Under the pieces are notes generated by a model that worked only from the letters and a program-made list of their open reading frames with translations, was not told the origin of the DNA and did not search any database. Shown piece by piece: positions 63,039 through 64,000 of a stretch of DNA of 64,000 nt. This stretch comes from Roseovarius arcticus (GTDB taxonomy: Bacteria; Pseudomonadota; Alphaproteobacteria; Rhodobacterales; Rhodobacteraceae), in the NCBI RefSeq assembly GCF_006125015.1, contig NZ_SZZN01000001.1, positions 2,542,001-2,606,000 on the forward strand. Reading direction: 5' to 3'. The stretch's first letter is position 1. Each line of letters begins with the position of its first letter. Position numbers and translations under genes: made by a program.

Positions 63039-63809
63039 ATGCAATCAAACACTCGTGCTTACGGGTCAGGTTCTGACAATCTCGATACGTCTGAAACAGC
63101 AAATCGGTCGGTGCGTGCCGATTGGAGTGCCTATGCAACGGCCTATGATCTGCTGTCCGAGCACAACCCTGAGTACCAAGCGATACTGCACAACTTTGAG
63201 GCTTTCCTTGCGACGATAGAGACGCCGCGCTTGATCTATGACATCGGCGGCGGCACCGGAAACTACACCGAGATCGCGGCCCGTGCTTGCCCGGAGAGCG
63301 AGATATGTCTCGCAGAGCCCGACGCTGGCATGATCGGGGCGGCGCGGTCCAAATTGGCAGCCCATAAAAATATCAGTTTTGAAGCTCTACCGCTTGAAAA
63401 TATCGTAGCGCGAGGCACAGCTGATCTTGTCGTCTGCGTTCACGCGCTATACGCGATGCCCGCGCCAAAGCAGCGACTCGAGGATATGCGTCGGTTGCTC
63501 CGTCCAGGCGGTTGGCTCTACCTCGTCGATCTCGGTCGTCACATGAACGTGGCCGACTGGCGCGACTACCTGTTCTCACAGTTGAAAAAGAAACAGGGGT
63601 TGGCAGGCGCGCTCGGGGTCTTCTGGCAGGGTAGAGAGATCGCCAAGCAGAACAAGGCCATCCTCAAGGCACAAAAGAACGGCGTCTACTGGACGCACAC
63701 CGGGGCCCAGATAGCATCCGCTGCCACCGCAGCTGGTTTCGAAATCCAGAGACAAGAAGTCGTTTATCGTGGCTACAGCGACCTACTCGTATGTCATGCC
63801 AAGCCATAG
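63039..63809 (+). CDS. Class I SAM-dependent methyltransferase
   Basis: 256 residues. SAM motif I is YDIGGGTGNYTE at about 67-78, followed by an acidic ribose ligand in CLAEPDAGM, and motif IV region LVVCVHALYAMPAPKQRL, LRPGGWLYLVDLGR. The N-terminal part (AYATAYDLLSEHNPEYQ) and C-terminal helix fit small-molecule methyltransferases. Next gene is the FeeM-like synthase, 24 nt after the stop, so methylation of an N-acyl amino acid is imaginable but unproven. Confidence 0.85.
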   Translation: MQSNTRAYGSGSDNLDTSETANRSVRADWSAYATAYDLLSEHNPEYQAILHNFEAFLATIETPRLIYDIGGGTGNYTEIAARACPESEICLAEPDAGMIGAARSKLAAHKNISFEALPLENIVARGTADLVVCVHALYAMPAPKQRLEDMRRLLRPGGWLYLVDLGRHMNVADWRDYLFSQLKKKQGLAGALGVFWQGREIAKQNKAILKAQKNGVYWTHTGAQIASAATAAGFEIQRQEVVYRGYSDLLVCHAKP

Positions 63810-63833
63810 TGCGCACGGGCAATAGGATCGAGC

Positions 63834-64000
63834 ATGAACGAACAAGTTATCGACGCGTTGAAGCACGTCCGCTACAAAGTTCTAACTGACAGCAAAGACC
63901 TCGAAAATCTATATCGCTTGCGTTACAAATGCTACCGTGCCGGACGATCGATCGCCGAGAACGAGCTTGGCATCATGACCGACGCATTCGACGAGACCGC
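63834..64000 (+). CDS. FeeM-like N-acyl amino acid synthase, partial
   Basis: Only 55 residues are inside the window: after a start with AGGA upstream, LENLYRLRYKCYRAGRSIAE and then ENELGIMTDAFDE. This matches the front of the FeeM/GNAT-type acyltransferases that make N-acyl amino acids from acyl-ACP, related to autoinducer synthases (RLRYxCY motif). The rest lies beyond the right edge. Shares direction and short gap with the methyltransferase. Confidence 0.6.
   Translation, partial: MNEQVIDALKHVRYKVLTDSKDLENLYRLRYKCYRAGRSIAENELGIMTDAFDET

Noticed and set aside
1..64000. tRNA, rRNA or CRISPR array
   Set aside because: Looked for cloverleaf-like arms, rRNA-like blocks and regularly spaced short repeats; the only regular repeats are the coding HAF units.

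Overview
The window reads as chromosome or large-replicon DNA of an alphaproteobacterium, most likely a Roseobacter-group Rhodobacteraceae. The protein families point that way: a FixK/FixL-like oxygen regulation set, a Tad (Flp) pilus locus of alphaproteobacterial type, DUF3141, DUF302 and YciF-like proteins, and IS3/IS6/IS110 relics. This is judged from protein families, not from a marker gene. The DNA is moderately GC-rich and very unevenly preserved. Intact operons alternate with IS relics and frameshifted genes, which suggests an IS-rich genome or an accessory island in decay.

Left part (1-23 kb) is a metal and redox island. It holds a cupredoxin, a multicopper oxidase, a TolC-type outer-membrane protein with a small lipoprotein, and a His-rich exported protein. 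These sit next to an OmpR/histidine-kinase pair. A DsbA-like oxidoreductase, a CopZ-like HMA protein behind a CueR-type promoter, a thioredoxin-reductase-like flavoprotein, an EF-hand exported protein, DUF302 and TVP38 follow. From 14.4 to 22.4 kb runs a second module, opening with a near-perfect FNR box placed at -41.5 to a -10 box. It encodes an exported Cys protein, an ECF sigma factor with a CxxC/CxC tail, a small sigma-region-4 protein with a similar Cys/His tail, a Cys-rich mini-protein, a 48-aa lipoprotein, a YVTN beta-propeller, a membrane methyltransferase, a CPH-type copper P-type ATPase and an APC permease.

From 23.2 to 30.8 kb one co-oriented minus-strand gene run carries the arginine deiminase pathway (transporter, arcA, arcB, arcC), preceded by DUF5676, DUF3141 and DUF2933 genes. 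A deletion scar lies in the middle, joining the front of an acetate kinase to the back of an isoprenylcysteine-methyltransferase-like gene. These are functions of microaerobic energy metabolism.

From 31 to 35.4 kb lies an IS graveyard around two intact genes (YciF-like, YetF-like). From 35.5 to 39.7 kb there is an oxygen/redox regulatory group: a FixL-type haem-PAS hybrid kinase, an OmpR-type regulator, a FixK-like regulator and an Acg-type nitroreductase. This group could control the arginine deiminase genes and the FNR-box module, but that is inference.

From 40 to 49 kb are small and hypothetical genes, one nearly complete IS3 element with a broken orfB, an autotransporter built of seven 45-residue HAF repeats, and an SRAP (HMCES/YedK) gene. 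From 49.5 to 58.7 kb lies a Tad pilus locus with pilin, pseudopilins, ATPases, inner-membrane proteins, prepilin peptidase and a LuxR regulator, but with no secretin or CpaB. A diverged inverted repeat of about 166 bp brackets roughly 19 kb (40.7/60.1 kb). The right end has response-regulator genes and, at the edge, a methyltransferase followed by the start of a FeeM-like N-acyl amino acid synthase. No rRNA, tRNA or CRISPR array was recognised.
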